Program-made: the position numbers and the translations under genes
DNA from: Hydractinia symbiolongicarpus
Taxonomy: Eukaryota > Cnidaria > Hydrozoa > Anthoathecata > Hydractiniidae
DNA length: 64,000 nt
Reading direction: 5' to 3'
Assembly (NCBI RefSeq): GCF_029227915.1
Contig: NC_079889.1
Span: 4,464,001 to 4,528,000 of the forward strand
Shown here: positions 9,382-20,329 of the stretch, piece by piece
Layout of the letters: each line of letters opens with the position of its first letter
Position numbering within the stretch: position 1 is the first letter of the stretch
Notes under the pieces: model-generated
The model's input: the letters and a program-made list of their open reading frames with translations, nothing else
Told to the model about the DNA's origin: nothing
Databases searched by the model: none

Positions 9382-12011
9382 TTACAATGTAAACCTTGTT
9401 TTCATATTTTCAATGGCTTCTTTTTTATCTGGTTTCTCTCTTGGCGCTATATAATTTGGAACATCGGCGACTTTGGGAGCTGCGTACCCTTCTTTAGTTG
9501 TAACCAAATACTTAACTTCACTTACAATATCCTCTACGTACGACCTTTGCTTTTCCGTGTAAACTTTTTTGATAACCCAGGAGTCTGTAATCCTCGAGTA
9601 TTGTTGCTTATAGCGATGCTCTCCAGACGATGTTTGTGCGTGGGAGGAGCTAGCTCCAGCATTAAAGTCAAGAACGGCGAGTTGTGACCTAGCAATCATT
9701 CCTGCAAAGCTAAAGTGTAACCTCTTTGGGCAATATTTGTTGTAGAGTGAGTGGTAAACTTCCAAATTTCCTGTGTGTTTGAACTCGACGAAGTACTTTA
9801 AATCACGCAACAAAGACTTAGCCCGAACTACAGATTCAAGGGCTTTATAAGCAGGCGTTCCTTCCATCAACCATTTTTTTGATCGCTGTTCTAATTTAGA
9901 GAGTTTAGAGTGTTCACATTTGTGATATATTTTGTTGCTTTCCCATTTGTGTTTGTTCTTTACATGACACAACAAACTCAGCCATTTCTCCCGTAACTCC
10001 ACCACGTTACCATTACAAGAGGCGCAACACCACCAGAAATGATTTATGACAGCTTTTACCCAAGGAAGTAAATCTTTAGCAGTTGTTTTCTTGGCACATT
10101 TGACCAACTTTCTTTTAATGTTTTTCCCCATATGCCATACGTCAAAATGGTGCTTAATATCCTTCCGTTCTTCTCGCATGTACTTCCGGATTTGAACGTG
10201 CCTGTCAGTTGCAATGCCTTCAATTGACAGTTGATTTTCTAACAAACGATTAAGAACAACAATCAACCCTTGTTTTTCCATACGCGACGAATTCCCAACT
10301 TGGCCGACATGAACTACATGAAAGTCAACTATTTCATTTGATTTTGAATTAAGTAACGTGTAAGTTCCGTACTTTGCACTGTAACCTGGTGAATCACACC
10401 TGCCATCGCCTGCTAAGTCTAGTGCCTCATTGCTTTCTAGGTAAGACTGAAATCGCAATTCTCGATGAGTGGAATATATTTTGTGAATCGCTTGGAATAT
10501 GTACTTTTTTTGTATTTCGTAAAAGGTGGTTTTGGACAAAAAATGTATTTTTGCGATTTGCATCATTTCTTTAACGCGTTGGTATGTGTTACCGGAAATT
10601 AAAATGGCTGAGGAAAGCAATAAATTTCCCCACGGTCGCTTACTCACCAGTGGTTGCGATGACCATTGGTGAGCATGATGGTCACTGCACAACAAATGTA
10701 CGATTAGTTGAGTCCCTTTAACTGCAATTTTATTCAGTTCAGCTGGCTTAAAACAGGTGAAACAAAATCGTAGCAGAGGTAGAAGACAAGACCAAAAAAC
10801 GATAAAACACGTGCCGTTTAGGTCGGGGATGTCCGCATCGAAGTCGTTATCATTCTCACTATCTGACAGATTTTCCAAATTGAACGATTCGTCTTGACTT
10901 TTCTCATTATTACTAATTGCTTCTTCCTCGTATTCTGAAAATTCTTCTATGACAGACATCGATACTTCTACATCGGGCGAGAAAGAAAAATCGGTATTAC
11001 AACATTTGTCCTTCTTTTTTTTTGGTGTTGGAATCTTCACTTTTATTGGAGCAACTTGGATTCCAACCTTTTCATGACTCACATACAGTGATGATTGACA
11101 TTGAACGCCGCGTGTCTTAGTGCACTTGACAGCATTGACAGCTTTATCAACGCCATTTGTTTCAGTCTGGGTTCCCATTTCTTGTTTATTTTCAGGTTGT
11201 GTAGTATCACTTGCTTCTGTTTCCAGCATAGAATCAATTAGCTAGAAGATAACCAAACAAAATTTCATTTTAAAACAAACCCTCTGTATTGCAAAAACAT
11301 ATAGACACTTATTATACCTGTCGTTTCTGACGGTCTTCGATTCTTTTTTCTGTTCTTTTACGTTTCTCAGGCTGTTTTGTAAAATTAAACAAGGTCGGAA
11401 CAGCACCATCTTTTAATTTCTTCCGCGGTGGAGAACCCATTAGTTCAGCCTAGAAATTTAAAAATAATAGATTTCCATTACCCCCGTCTTACGAAAGCAC
11501 ATGTTCTTGAAGGATTTTTCGATGTTAAAAAAACATTCAGCACTGAGGGAAAGAAAATGCGAACATGCGAAGAAAATATAATGATTTTTTTTGACATGGT
11601 TTTCTTTTGGAAATGGCTGTAATAAATGAAACTGTGTTGAATTTTTCTAAATACGAGAAAGACAAATGTTTGGCTGTTTGGTGAAACATAGGTAACGAAA
11701 AGACTTACTTGTAAATCTCTTTCGAAGCACTCTGGTTCAAAATGATGAGAACAAATATAAAACCCAGAGTCTTTCGGCAAGGTACCACTTCTTTTTATAT
11801 TGTGTAGCCATTTATTCCGAAGCTCTTTATCTTTTTTCGCACTAGGAATGTGATAAAATACTACCCGGATTTTTCTTTCGTTGTTATCTTCGTCTTTTGT
11901 CGTAAGCTTTTCGTTATCTACCTCCTTATTTTCCTCGCTTCCCTTACCCTTTTCTGTCTTTTTATTATTGCTACTTCGATTTGTACAGCCGATGGCAGCA
12001 CAGTTTGGCAT
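9382..12011 (-). CDS. Kolobok THAP-DDE transposase, three exons
   Basis: Exon 1 (12011-11709) encodes a THAP zinc finger: MPNCAAIGC, a charged insert, VVFYHIPSAKKDKELRNKW, then CSHHFEPECF; donor gtaagt. Exon 2 (11449-11318) encodes a basic linker with GAVPTLFNF. Exon 3 (11241-9382) encodes the catalytic part. All junctions are phase 0, giving about 764 residues with no stop. Likely catalytic acids are the Asp of LAGDGRCDSPGYSAKYGTY and the Asp of GIATDRHVQIRKYMRE; HHFDVWHMGKN resembles the conserved C/DxxH motif. The final glutamate cannot be pinned down by eye. Many cysteines near the middle (WWCCASCNGNV) may bind zinc. THAP domains usually bind the element's own ends. The gene looks functional. 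Confidence 0.85.
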
Positions 12012-12271
12012 ATTGAAATAATAAAATGCATAAACAAAACGCTTCTTCGTGTGATTACACCTAATCCCCAACACCGAACTTCGCTTTTTGAACTATAAAA
12101 CGTCATAATTCAAACTCGACCCAGCCTTCGTAAAAACGTAAAGGGGTCAGTCTACGGAGGTGTTTTTACGCGTGGTTAACACAGATTATTTCAAAAAAAT
12201 AAGGGTTTCGTTTAAAAAGAATTATCGTATTCTTTTTTTTTCTTTTATGACTATTGATTATGAAAATATAA

Positions 12272-12291
12272 TTTTTGACCGAACTTCCCCT
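12272..12291 (-). repeat. Kolobok right terminal inverted repeat
   Basis: TTTTTGACCGAACTTCCCCT, the exact reverse complement of the left end, followed by TTAA at 12292-12295. Confidence 0.95.
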
Positions 12292-12295
12292 TTAA

Positions 12296-13080
12296 GGCAA
12301 AATTCACGGGCGTCAGGGCATATTGGAGTACTTTTTTGAACTCGGTGATATCACCTTGATATCATGCCTCGCTGTATAATTGTCCGCACCGGAGCCGATT
12401 AAGGATGCCTTAGCCCCTAACTGGGACCCCAGTAACAGCATTACGTAAACCCTGATACTCTCGCTAAGCTTGGTCAACCCTTCCGATGTCAAACACTGAC
12501 TTGTCGGCATGATAAATTTTGCCCAGTCCCCATCAACCTGGGGCCACCATCTACCATTAGTGAGTGACGACATAACAGCCTTAAATTTATACAAGGCATT
12601 AGAATCCGCACTGTATTCGCGGCATACCTGCGCATACCCGGAGGTGGAGTAGGGATTCTTGCATTGTTCAAAACCATCGTAAAAAGGCATGGGGACTTTC
12701 ATTCTTGCCAGGATACGACGCATGTGGTAATAGACATGGAATTTAAAGATGGAGTTGATAAGTGGCACGGAGTCCGTCATGTGCTTGGTACAGATGCCTT
12801 ATGCCGTTGTTGCGCAATTGGTAGCAAAATTAACCTGGATATTCCAGTAGTCCAAGGCCTCCTGCCCTTTCCAATTTACATTAACAGGGTCATTGAGGTA
12901 AGTTGTTGGAACCTTGATGGCATACTTCGTGAACTCTGGAAATATCACAGAGATATAGGACTCTGTACTCACGTAGAGGTACCGGTGCACCAAATTTGTA
13001 GCTCCTATCCCTAATTCGGATGTAATTACCCCAATACCAAGCAATCCATGGTCGCAGAAGCGTACCCATGTGTTATGCAT
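12296..13080 (-). pseudogene. Candidate Polinton minor capsid protein, N-terminal part, split by Kolobok
   Basis: ATG at 13080 opens MHNTWVRFCDHGLLGIGVIT, then VHRYLYVSTESYISVIFPEF and KGQEALDYWNIQVNFATNCA. The frame changes near 12800 to one with SIFKFHVYYHMRRILARMKV, SGYAQVCREYSAD, GRWWPQVDGDWAKFIMPTS and LSESIRVYVMLLLGSQLGA. It changes again near 12360, and the last frame is still open when it meets the TTAA of the Kolobok insertion. The rest of the gene is at 7843-8231. I recognise this multi-block protein from cnidarian Polintons, where it sits among structural genes; minor capsid is my best guess, function unproven. Two frameshifts plus the 4-kb insertion inactivate it. Confidence 0.55.
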
Positions 13081-13231
13081 TTTAAATTTTTTCGCTAGCC
13101 TATTCCGCTCCTTTATTTCATCCTTTTATTTCCTCAATCTTTTTGAGTCTGAAGACCTGTCCTTCATTCTGCTTACAGTCCTTAGTTTAGTATATTTTAT
13201 AGGCCTTATAGGACCTATGAAATATATGTTT

Positions 13232-13789
13232 TTAATCCTTTAATTCTTTATACCCGCATTCTGTGATGTGTACCTGAGGGTAGTAGTTTTTACCTTGCAC
13301 ATATACCGATGAAATGGATAGAACAGCACTAACTTGGCAGGGTTCATCGTAGGGTACCGGCATACCATAGAATTTAGTGGTAATTGCATCCTTGTGGTAC
13401 GGGAGTTTGGCGTTCACATATCGGTCCTTTTTCACAGGCTCCGTTGTCAACTGCTCGGAGATCAGCTCTTCGACCTTTAACCATATTTGACAATATTTCG
13501 CAACCCAATCAGAGTACTCTTCAAAATCTAGACTCAATGCCGGTACTGCATTGGCGTTATACCGGGTCACCCCATGCGCGGAACAGATTTTTAGTGTCTT
13601 CACCCTTAGAGCTACCACGAGGTCTCGTGTATGGTATCCTATAATGTACCTCTGGTCCTTCCCCCCGTTGGCGGGCATGGGATCCGACACTGTCAGGTAG
13701 TCCACGTTGATATCATTAATACCCGTAAAGGTAGTCGCAAAATTGTAGCATGGTTTTGAGTTGACAGGTTCATTTTCAAATCGGAGCAT
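13232..13789 (-). CDS. Conserved Polinton protein of unknown function, open frame
   Basis: A 185-residue frame with no break: MLRFENEPVNSKPCYNFATT at the start, LVVALRVKTLKICSAHGV in the middle, and a well-defined end with RYVNAKLPYHKDAITTKFYG and SVYVQGKNYYPQVHITECGY. I recall proteins with this C-terminal block (VYxQGKNYxPQV) next to the candidate minor capsid gene in coral-type Polintons. No catalytic motif is visible and the cysteines are scattered. It might bind nucleic acid or be structural; neither can be shown here. It lies 151 bp upstream of the candidate minor capsid gene on the same strand. One of the few intact reading frames of the element. Confidence 0.6.
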   Translation of the reverse strand: MLRFENEPVNSKPCYNFATTFTGINDINVDYLTVSDPMPANGGKDQRYIIGYHTRDLVVALRVKTLKICSAHGVTRYNANAVPALSLDFEEYSDWVAKYCQIWLKVEELISEQLTTEPVKKDRYVNAKLPYHKDAITTKFYGMPVPYDEPCQVSAVLSISSVYVQGKNYYPQVHITECGYKELKD

Positions 13790-13983
13790 CTTCTTTATTG
13801 TATATTTCGAACGACGTCAGAGAATTGCATCTCATTGTACATGGGCAACCACCCCCATTATATGTGGTATATTCATGGTAGCAGTACCAGCACAACATTT
13901 TACCCTTTATCAGAAAACCGACGCCCGCAGGTACATTTATCGTACGCATTGAGTACCCTTTCACAGTCGTTGCAATACTCCAT
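13776..13983 (-). pseudogene. Small zinc-ribbon protein, frameshifted
   Basis: ATG at 13983 opens a short frame with two CxxC-like pairs (MEYCNDCERVLNAYDKCTCG) that ends at 13900. The adjoining frame continues with a second cysteine-rich block (MLCWYCYHEYTTYNGGGCPC) and runs to 13776, overlapping the next gene's start by a few bases. Together they look like one small double zinc-ribbon protein with a frameshift near 13905. Paired zinc ribbons of this size are common in virus-like elements, often as transcription or DNA-binding accessories; that role is not shown here. Confidence 0.45.
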
Positions 13984-13989
13984 TTATTT

Positions 13990-14464
13990 ATCACTGCTAC
14001 AAGGACGATAATCCTCTAGGTCATTAAAACGCTACCACAAGTCTTGAATTCTCTGCTTGTTATACTTCTTCCTCTCCTCCTTTTGTACGCATGCCAGGGT
14101 TACAAGTGGTAGGGATAGACCATAAAGATCATACTTTTCAAACTATATTGGCAGTTGATACACATTTATTATATACGTCACACATCTTCGAGCACCTGGG
14201 GATACTTTTCAACAACTTTATTGCACATGTCCTGTGTTTTGAACCTACCCGGTATAAGCCTGAGCGCAAGGGGATCTTTTTCAACAACCTCATTACACAT
14301 GTCCTGCGTCTTGAACGGGTTGGTACGTACTTCAGCAGCCGGGGATCTTTTTCAACAACTTTGTTGCACATGTCCCGCGTCTTGAGATGATCCGGCACAT
14401 GCCTGAATAGCCATGGCTCCTTTTCAATAGCCTTGTTGCACATGTCTTGGGTCTTGAAACTCAT
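13990..14464 (-). pseudogene. DUF4116-like repeat protein, decayed
   Basis: ATG at 14464 gives MSFKTQDMCNKAIEKEPWLF. The unit KTQDMCNKAxEKxPWLxxxVP then repeats (KTRDMCNKVVEKDPRLLKYV) and again in other frames, at roughly 60-70-bp spacing, down to about 14190. This MC-K-A-x-x-x-P pattern is the DUF4116 repeat found in viruses and some bacteria. The distal part (to about 13990) is degenerate and shifts frame, with a lysine/arginine-rich stretch resembling the tail seen in cnidarian Polinton copies. Function unknown. It is the outermost gene before the expected right end. Confidence 0.55.
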
Positions 14465-14620
14465 TTATTTATAGTGTTATTTTACAACACTTGTTGTATA
14501 ATAATAGCGTGGCTTTACTGCGCATGCGTTGATTTTTGATGAATATTAGTATCATTACGAAATTTCCCCTGTATGCCCGTTGAATCTTTTATTCTACCTT
14601 GATGATGTTATCACCTTGTA

Positions 14621-15434
14621 GTGAATAATAGATACTCTTACTCAACGCTGCATGATAGGGAATTTACTCCACTAGGCATGACTAAGCTTGGCACTGCATT
14701 GCACGCAAGCGACTGCGCTAGAACATACATTTTATATTCTCTGAACAGACATTTCGTGAAGTCAAATCAATACGAAAAAATCAGTCAAGAAAAGGATGGA
14801 ATTCTCCTCTACTCTGGAAGAATTCTTCCGATAGATGTAGTTACGATTGTTGGACAAGCAACAAAAGTTATGAAGGACCTGTCATCAACAAAATTTTGTG
14901 TCCTAGTAGTCGACCGGCATTCACCAATAGCATACAGTGTTGCAAACGATATTCAATGGCATGACAAAACTGTAGGTCATTCAGGGGTCGAGACAGCATG
15001 GAAATATATATTGAAGCAGATTTGCATCATTGAAGGAACATCATTGGTAAAAAATGTGAAAACTGCTTGCGCAAGATGCAGGTACTTGGAGAAAAGAACA
15101 TTGAAAGTGGTATTGGACGTGTATCAAGACCCAATTTAACCATTTGTACCTGTGTTTTATATTACTCAGCTTGATCTCTCAGGTCCATTCCTTTCATACT
15201 CGAGATGTATCATCGCTAACCACTGTCAAAATATAGTTGATAGTTTTTTGCTGTACAGCAACGTCAACGGTTAAAATCAAGGTGATGGAAGATTACAGCA
15301 CTTCTGCATTTCTACAAGCCTTCACAAGACTTGCATGTGAAGTCGGTTATCCAAAAGTACTTCTTTCAGATGAAGGCAGTCAGTTAGTGAAAGGTTGCGA
15401 ATCAATGCGAATGAATTTTGTCAAAATAAAATAA
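14621..15434 (+). pseudogene. BEL/Pao-like retrotransposon integrase remnant
   Basis: The first frame (to 15139) has GRILPIDVVTIVGQATKVMK, then the zinc-binding region HSPIAYSVANDI ... GHSGVETAWKYILKQ ... CARC, typical of BEL/Pao integrase N-termini. After an in-frame stop at 15137-15139 the core continues in pieces: ITQLDLSGPF (first catalytic Asp) near 15161, and in another frame DYSTSAFLQAFTRLACEVGY with LLSDEGSQLVKGCE (second Asp), to 15434. Reverse transcriptase, gag and LTRs are not visible, so this is a small internal fragment. It is inactive. Confidence 0.7.
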
Positions 15435-16368
15435 AATAAGACGAGTTCTTGTTAAATATTGGAATAACAATGAAAAACGTTGATCGTGAAACCCATCTTT
15501 TAGTTAGAAACTTGGTTTTTATTCATCGAATTGACAAATTGAATTCGTACGAGGAACTATACAAAGCTGCACAGCATTCTGATTTCAAGTTTCACAACGA
15601 CTCAAGTTGTTGTTCAAAATAAGTCTTTATGTTTTTTCTGCCATGTTTGTTCATACACCGTGTGTCATACGCAGTGATAACAAAATAGAACGCAACAAGG
15701 CTAATACACACAAAAAGAAGTACTGGGAACGTAGTTTGGCTATTTCGATTGTTTAATTATGACAACAGTCACAGTTTCTTCGTTCGTAATTGCTAGCTCT
15801 CTGAAACATCGTACCTTGATTCTTAGTCTAGAATTCGCAGTGATGAAAAATATAAAAAGCCCCTGAACCTGGTTCTACGACAAGATAGTTCGAAACGTGC
15901 CTTGGAAACGAGATTAAGCAGCACGGTCGATGAACCTTGTCCCCATGGCTTGTTAGGTTTTCATATTGCAACGGAACCTGGAACCGTCCTACTTGTCTGT
16001 GAATTAAAACTATCTCCCTCTACCGACACGGTGCCCTTTTATCTCTTAAAAAAGCGATCCCCTTTCCTTCTCCCCCTAATTTCTGCTTCAAATAAAGATC
16101 TGAATCCAATTAATTGTACAGTTCGGAAACCCCTCCATAGCCTCCGGTATAGAGATGTGTCTACTATGTAAAGGTTCAGCCTAAATTGGCTTATGTTACC
16201 TTAAAAACCTGTTCTCGGGTGTTTAGATAAACTGAAGTCGACTCAAATACACCCAAGATCTTTACAAGAAACGTTTTGCTTAGTCAAAGAAATGTAATAT
16301 TTTAAACATTGTCTGTCAAGCAAAATATAGACAAATTCCTTAAACGAATTATTTTATATCCATTTTTG

Positions 16369-16416
16369 GATATGTCCGCTATAAAGAGGTAGTGACCTCT
16401 TTATAGCGGACATATC
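16369..16416. repeat. Perfect 22-bp inverted repeat, 4-nt loop
   Basis: Left arm 16369-16390 contains TATGTCCGCTATAAAGAGGT; right arm 16395-16416 is its exact reverse complement; loop AGTG. Related TGTCCGCTAT motifs recur near 16563. Confidence 0.95.
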
Positions 16417-17954
16417 TAAGAGGTAATAGGAATTGGGACAATAAAATTGTTATATATCAAAAAAGCACTTGTAGTTTCACAAAGATCACTCTTCTAAAAC
16501 TCCCTATTTACATTCTACTAACATACTATGACGTACAGCACAAACACGACATAACAGGAATGATGTCCGCTATGGAGACATGTCTGTTTGCAATTTTCGT
16601 TATGAGAGTTAGACCGCCATTTCATCCGTCATTAGAAAAGTGTTTTTTTGTAGAATGGTGTCCACTGTAAAGTATGTTTGCTATAAGAAGAAGGTTTAAC
16701 TGCAAGCATCGGGTGTGTTTCAGTTCTAAATTACAATTTTGTAAAAACAAAGGACTTTTGCCGTAAATTTGTAGAAGCTGTAACATAAACATTATTATTG
16801 ATAGAGTGTAAAGACCGGTGATGATTGGCAAACTTAGGGATCCTGAAATGAAAACTCACCGTTATAGTAATGTGCTTGTGAAAATAGTTTGCCAGTTTCT
16901 GCCTCGCTTTCAGTGCTCTTTTTTCTTTCTGACAATGTCGAATGGGTTGTTGCTCGGATGTTGCCAGATTTTCGATCTGAGCCGAGGGGTAAGGTGTTAT
17001 CAGGGGGCTGGAGACTTTGATTTTTTACTATGCGCAAATTCTTCACACAATCGCGAAATAGAAAGCATTCGATTCTGCAAAGCACGTGTAGGCCTGTCTT
17101 GCGTTTTTTGTTATTTTTTTTTAATTTACTTAGCTACTTCCTGCTATTATTTGATGTTTGTGTTGTTTTAAAAAAATTTAAAACATAGCACGTCTAACCT
17201 ACTGCGAAACTAGTGGTAGTGAGTAGGTAGCAACAACGCTTGTAGCTTATGTAGTAGCTTATGTGTGGAAGCAAGTTTTTGTAGTAGCTTTCCTGCCAGG
17301 CAGTATGTTAGTAATGTGCGCAAAGTAGCTCTAGCTACTACAATTCAGTTACACTGACTATATGCACTTGCCATTGATGATTAGAGGTCCAATTGGGGCA
17401 AACTATTTCTCGTGAATGTGCACATAGGATGTGCAACGATGAAGATTAATCTATAGCTAGCTGTAGCTATATAATATATACTATTTTTGCATTTCCGGAA
17501 CATATGTTTACAAAGTACCAAATATGTGTGCGCATTCTGATAGGACTGTTTATTAATCAAAAACCTTTAAGAATGTAAGAAAAATCAGGGTCAAGATTGT
17601 CTCAGAGGGATTTAGCTACAATAAAGTGAGACAATTGTGAATATATTCAAATATTTATAACCTCTTGCTGTTTCTGCCAATATTAGGCTTCATCAGCATG
17701 ACTAGGTGAATCAAATAATAACACCAACCATGAACAGCACAATAAAACACAAACAACACAAACAATAAGAGTAATCAAAAAGAAAAGGCAACCATGTCTT
17801 GGGGGTACAGTTGTTGATTGCTTCTTCTTAAACTGCCTCCTCAGGAGAAAAGTCATGAAATCTGAATAAACTTTTCTCGGATATAAAAATATTTTCCTTT
17901 TGATTTTAACAAAAGCATTATGACCTACCAATACCTACAAGGCGTGCAAACAAA

Positions 17955-18050
17955 CCGTACCTAGCTCTTGTTGAGGTCCCGTGCTTAGCTCTTGTGGACG
18001 TCCCGTACTTAGCTCTTGTTGACGTCCCGTACTTAGCTCTCGTTGATGTC
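17955..18050. repeat. 24-bp minisatellite, four units
   Basis: Units end in GTCCCGTACTTAGCT with a few substitutions: 17967-17990, 17991-18014, 18015-18038, plus half units on either side. Noncoding. Confidence 0.85.
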
Positions 18051-19307
18051 GGGCGTATCTAAAAGCTCCGGTCTTGGCGCGCTAAGTCGAAGAAAGAAAA
18101 AAGATGACTAAAGCTTGAAGAGCTCCTGCTTTGACAGCTAAGTCCTTTTTGATTTATTATATATTGTACTACCTTCTTTACTTCATTTATATCTTTTTCA
18201 TTTCTTTAATTTGTTGTTTTTGTTCGATTTTAAATTATTGTTTTTGTTAAAAAATTGTTTTTATCCCAGTCAGTTTTTTATCCATCTGTCATCTAATATG
18301 GTAACTTTGTTGTGTTGTGGGTTCCTGCTTCTCCTTCTGTGTAACATTGTAACAGGCCTTGCCATGAGCAAATACAGTACAGTCTGAATGTAATCTACCG
18401 TGGACGTGAAACTCGCATGAATAGTTACACAGCTTTTGTTTTTTTAAGAAAATAATTGCCTCGCTGATAAACAATGACCCCACGCGATCAATTGTTTAAT
18501 CACAATATGTTGCAAGATCAATTTTAGCAATCTATTTTGTGCGAACTCTCAACGCTCAAGGGATTTTTTTTATAACAAAAGACAAACGACTGCCGTCCTC
18601 CACGTCCGCCACATTTCCAGTTTGGTCGGACATGTCCGTAGCTCGTTTCAAACTTTCGTCAGTTAAAACGTCCCATAGATTTCCGTCTTGGTTGGACACT
18701 TTTAGATCTCAGAAATATTGAATAGTCCTGGTCCTTTAAATCCACAAGCAAGCCTATTCATAGCCAACCTGACCATGCTAGCTAATTCACCGACTCCTGA
18801 CTTAGTTAAAAGAACTACGTAGACATAAATCTCTTTTGCCCGGCCCCTTCGTCGTTGGTAACCAGGTCTTACATAAGAAATCCAGCCATGCGGTTCTTAA
18901 CTAATGCGGAGGTGAACGCTGATAGAGCACGAATGACGCAAGTCTGCAAAACTGCACTTACAGCGGAACAGACAATTTATCATGAATTTAATTGTAGATA
19001 ATTTCTTCATTTGAAACCATAGCAGGTCCAAATTTAATGTATGCCGCAACTGCTATTCAAACTGTTAAATAATTCTTACCTTGATGAGGTAACTTGAAGG
19101 CTTCACCAGTCTCTATTGTATTGTTTACTGAAAGATAACAACAGAATTAACACAAATCGCAATATCAACATTGCCACCAGTAACACAATTTTAAAGCCAA
19201 CGCAAATAGAATATCAAATTGCATGCTACAACTGTTTGTCACAATCAACATGACAAACAAATTAAAATCATCAAAAAAAAAAACACAACGGTAATCACTA
19301 CAATTAA

Positions 19308-20329
19308 TTATTGTAGAGATATTTTGGATGTCTCCAAAACCTCAAGCAACTTGTTCGGAGACGCTCCATGTTTTGTCAAGCAGTCAGCTAATTGGTGTTT
19401 TCCTTCAACCCACTTGACAGTAATCTCATCTTGTTCCACCATCTGCCTCAATCTGGCTATATCGCAGTCTCAAATCCTTTGTGACATTTGTTGTTTTCAA
19501 GGTTTCAAATAATGACTTGTTGTCGATAATACAAGTGATCTTTGGAACCTTCGTCAACTTGCAGATTTGCTGTATGACATTGGCCAAATAAAAACTAGCA
19601 TCAGCTCCTTCACTCAGGGCAAGTGTTTCCGAAGCAATTGGGCTTTTGGCTTTAAGCAATTACCCTTTGTAGTTTCTTTGATTGCCAGCAGATTGGTATA
19701 ACTTCACTTAGGTGTTTCACAAATATGATGAATGCACCTTGTGATGATCCACACTTCATACTGGCATGAGTTGCATCTGTGTAGCAAATAATTTCACAAT
19801 TTTTCATATTTGCAATTTTGGCAATGGTTATTGCAACATGCTTGCTCTTAATTTTTCGAATAATCTTGTTGGCATCTTTCAAATTTTGAACTGTAGGTTC
19901 CTTGCCATAATTAGACGTTTGGCAACTATCATAAGCCACATCAGGGCGGGTTTGTCCGGCCACCCAAGCAATTTGCCCACTCAACGATCTCAGCATGGTC
20001 TTTTCCTTGCTAGTCAATTTTCGTTCATTGTTAACATCATTTTCAATATTAACAGTTATCAAAGACTCTATATAGCTCACTTGATTAATCTTAATTTTGC
20101 TTTTAAATTGATCCACATCTAAACCTAGATACTTGAAGGTTGAGCTCGATTGTGTACTGATTTTGAATGTTTCGAAAAGTTTAGCAATAACATCTTTGTG
20201 GAAAGCTGGACTACCACCATACACAAAGTCATCAACATGGCAAAAAAGAATTCCAGTGATTTGCTTTTTTATAAGTGCCACTTCTTTTGGGTTGTGCTGA
20301 GAGAACTCTTGCACGATACCACCTTCCAT
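19308..20329 (-). pseudogene. Copia reverse transcriptase (C-terminal half) and RNase H
   Basis: The frame 20329-19652 starts inside the RT: GILFCHVDDFVYGG is the catalytic VDD box, followed by FKYLGLDVDQ, GQIAWVAGQTRPDVAYDSCQ and the RNase H entry CEIICYTDATHASMKCGSSQ. A frameshift near 19655 leads to SPIASETLALSEGADASFYL and IIDNKSLFETL. A second shift near 19450 leads to VEGKHQLADCLTKHGAS, ending at TAA 19308. The RT fingers and first half of the palm (about 150 residues) are absent directly after the acidic linker, so an internal deletion has occurred. Inactive. Confidence 0.8.

Larger units (their letters stand above)
8236..12291. mobile_element. Kolobok-type DNA transposon, structurally complete
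   Basis: Exact 20-bp terminal inverted repeats bound the element: AGGGGAAGTTCGGTCAAAAA at 8236-8255 and its reverse complement at 12272-12291, flanked by TTAA on both sides. TTAA duplication together with a THAP-domain DDE transposase is diagnostic of the Kolobok superfamily (piggyBac also uses TTAA but has a different transposase). It carries two convergent spliced genes whose stops lie 14 bp apart. Both genes are open with matching splice phases, in contrast to the broken Polinton around them, so it looks young and possibly still active. It is AT-rich like the host. Confidence 0.9.
1..14480. mobile_element. Decayed Polinton/Maverick virus-like element, cut by window start
   Basis: A protein set typical of Polintons lies together here: type-B DNA polymerase tail, packaging ATPase, retroviral-type integrase, candidate capsid proteins, HNH nuclease, BRO/DUF3627-like protein and DUF4116-like repeats. 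Genes run rightward to about 4.15 kb, then mainly leftward, with one rightward membrane protein gene near 6.9-7.85 kb. Nearly every gene is broken by stops or frameshifts, so this copy is not autonomous. Its base composition is clearly richer in G+C than the flanking AT-rich DNA. The left end lies outside the window. The right end is placed just past the last gene start at 14464; I could not identify the terminal inverted repeat, so the boundary is approximate. A Kolobok transposon is nested at 8236-12291. Confidence 0.85.
15435..19307. other. Noncoding, repeat-rich interval
   Basis: I see no convincing gene here. Degenerate MITE-like DNA lies at about 16100-16700, with several copies of a TGTCCGCTAT-type motif and one perfect foldback (16369-16416). 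A 24-bp minisatellite lies at 17955-18050, and GTAGCT-rich low-complexity DNA at about 17200-17350. Short ORFs in the interval have no recognisable domains. Confidence 0.6.

Noticed and set aside
8236-12291. piggyBac element (TTAA duplication)
   Set aside because: The transposase has an N-terminal THAP finger and a DxxH-like motif, and the ends differ from piggyBac; this fits Kolobok.
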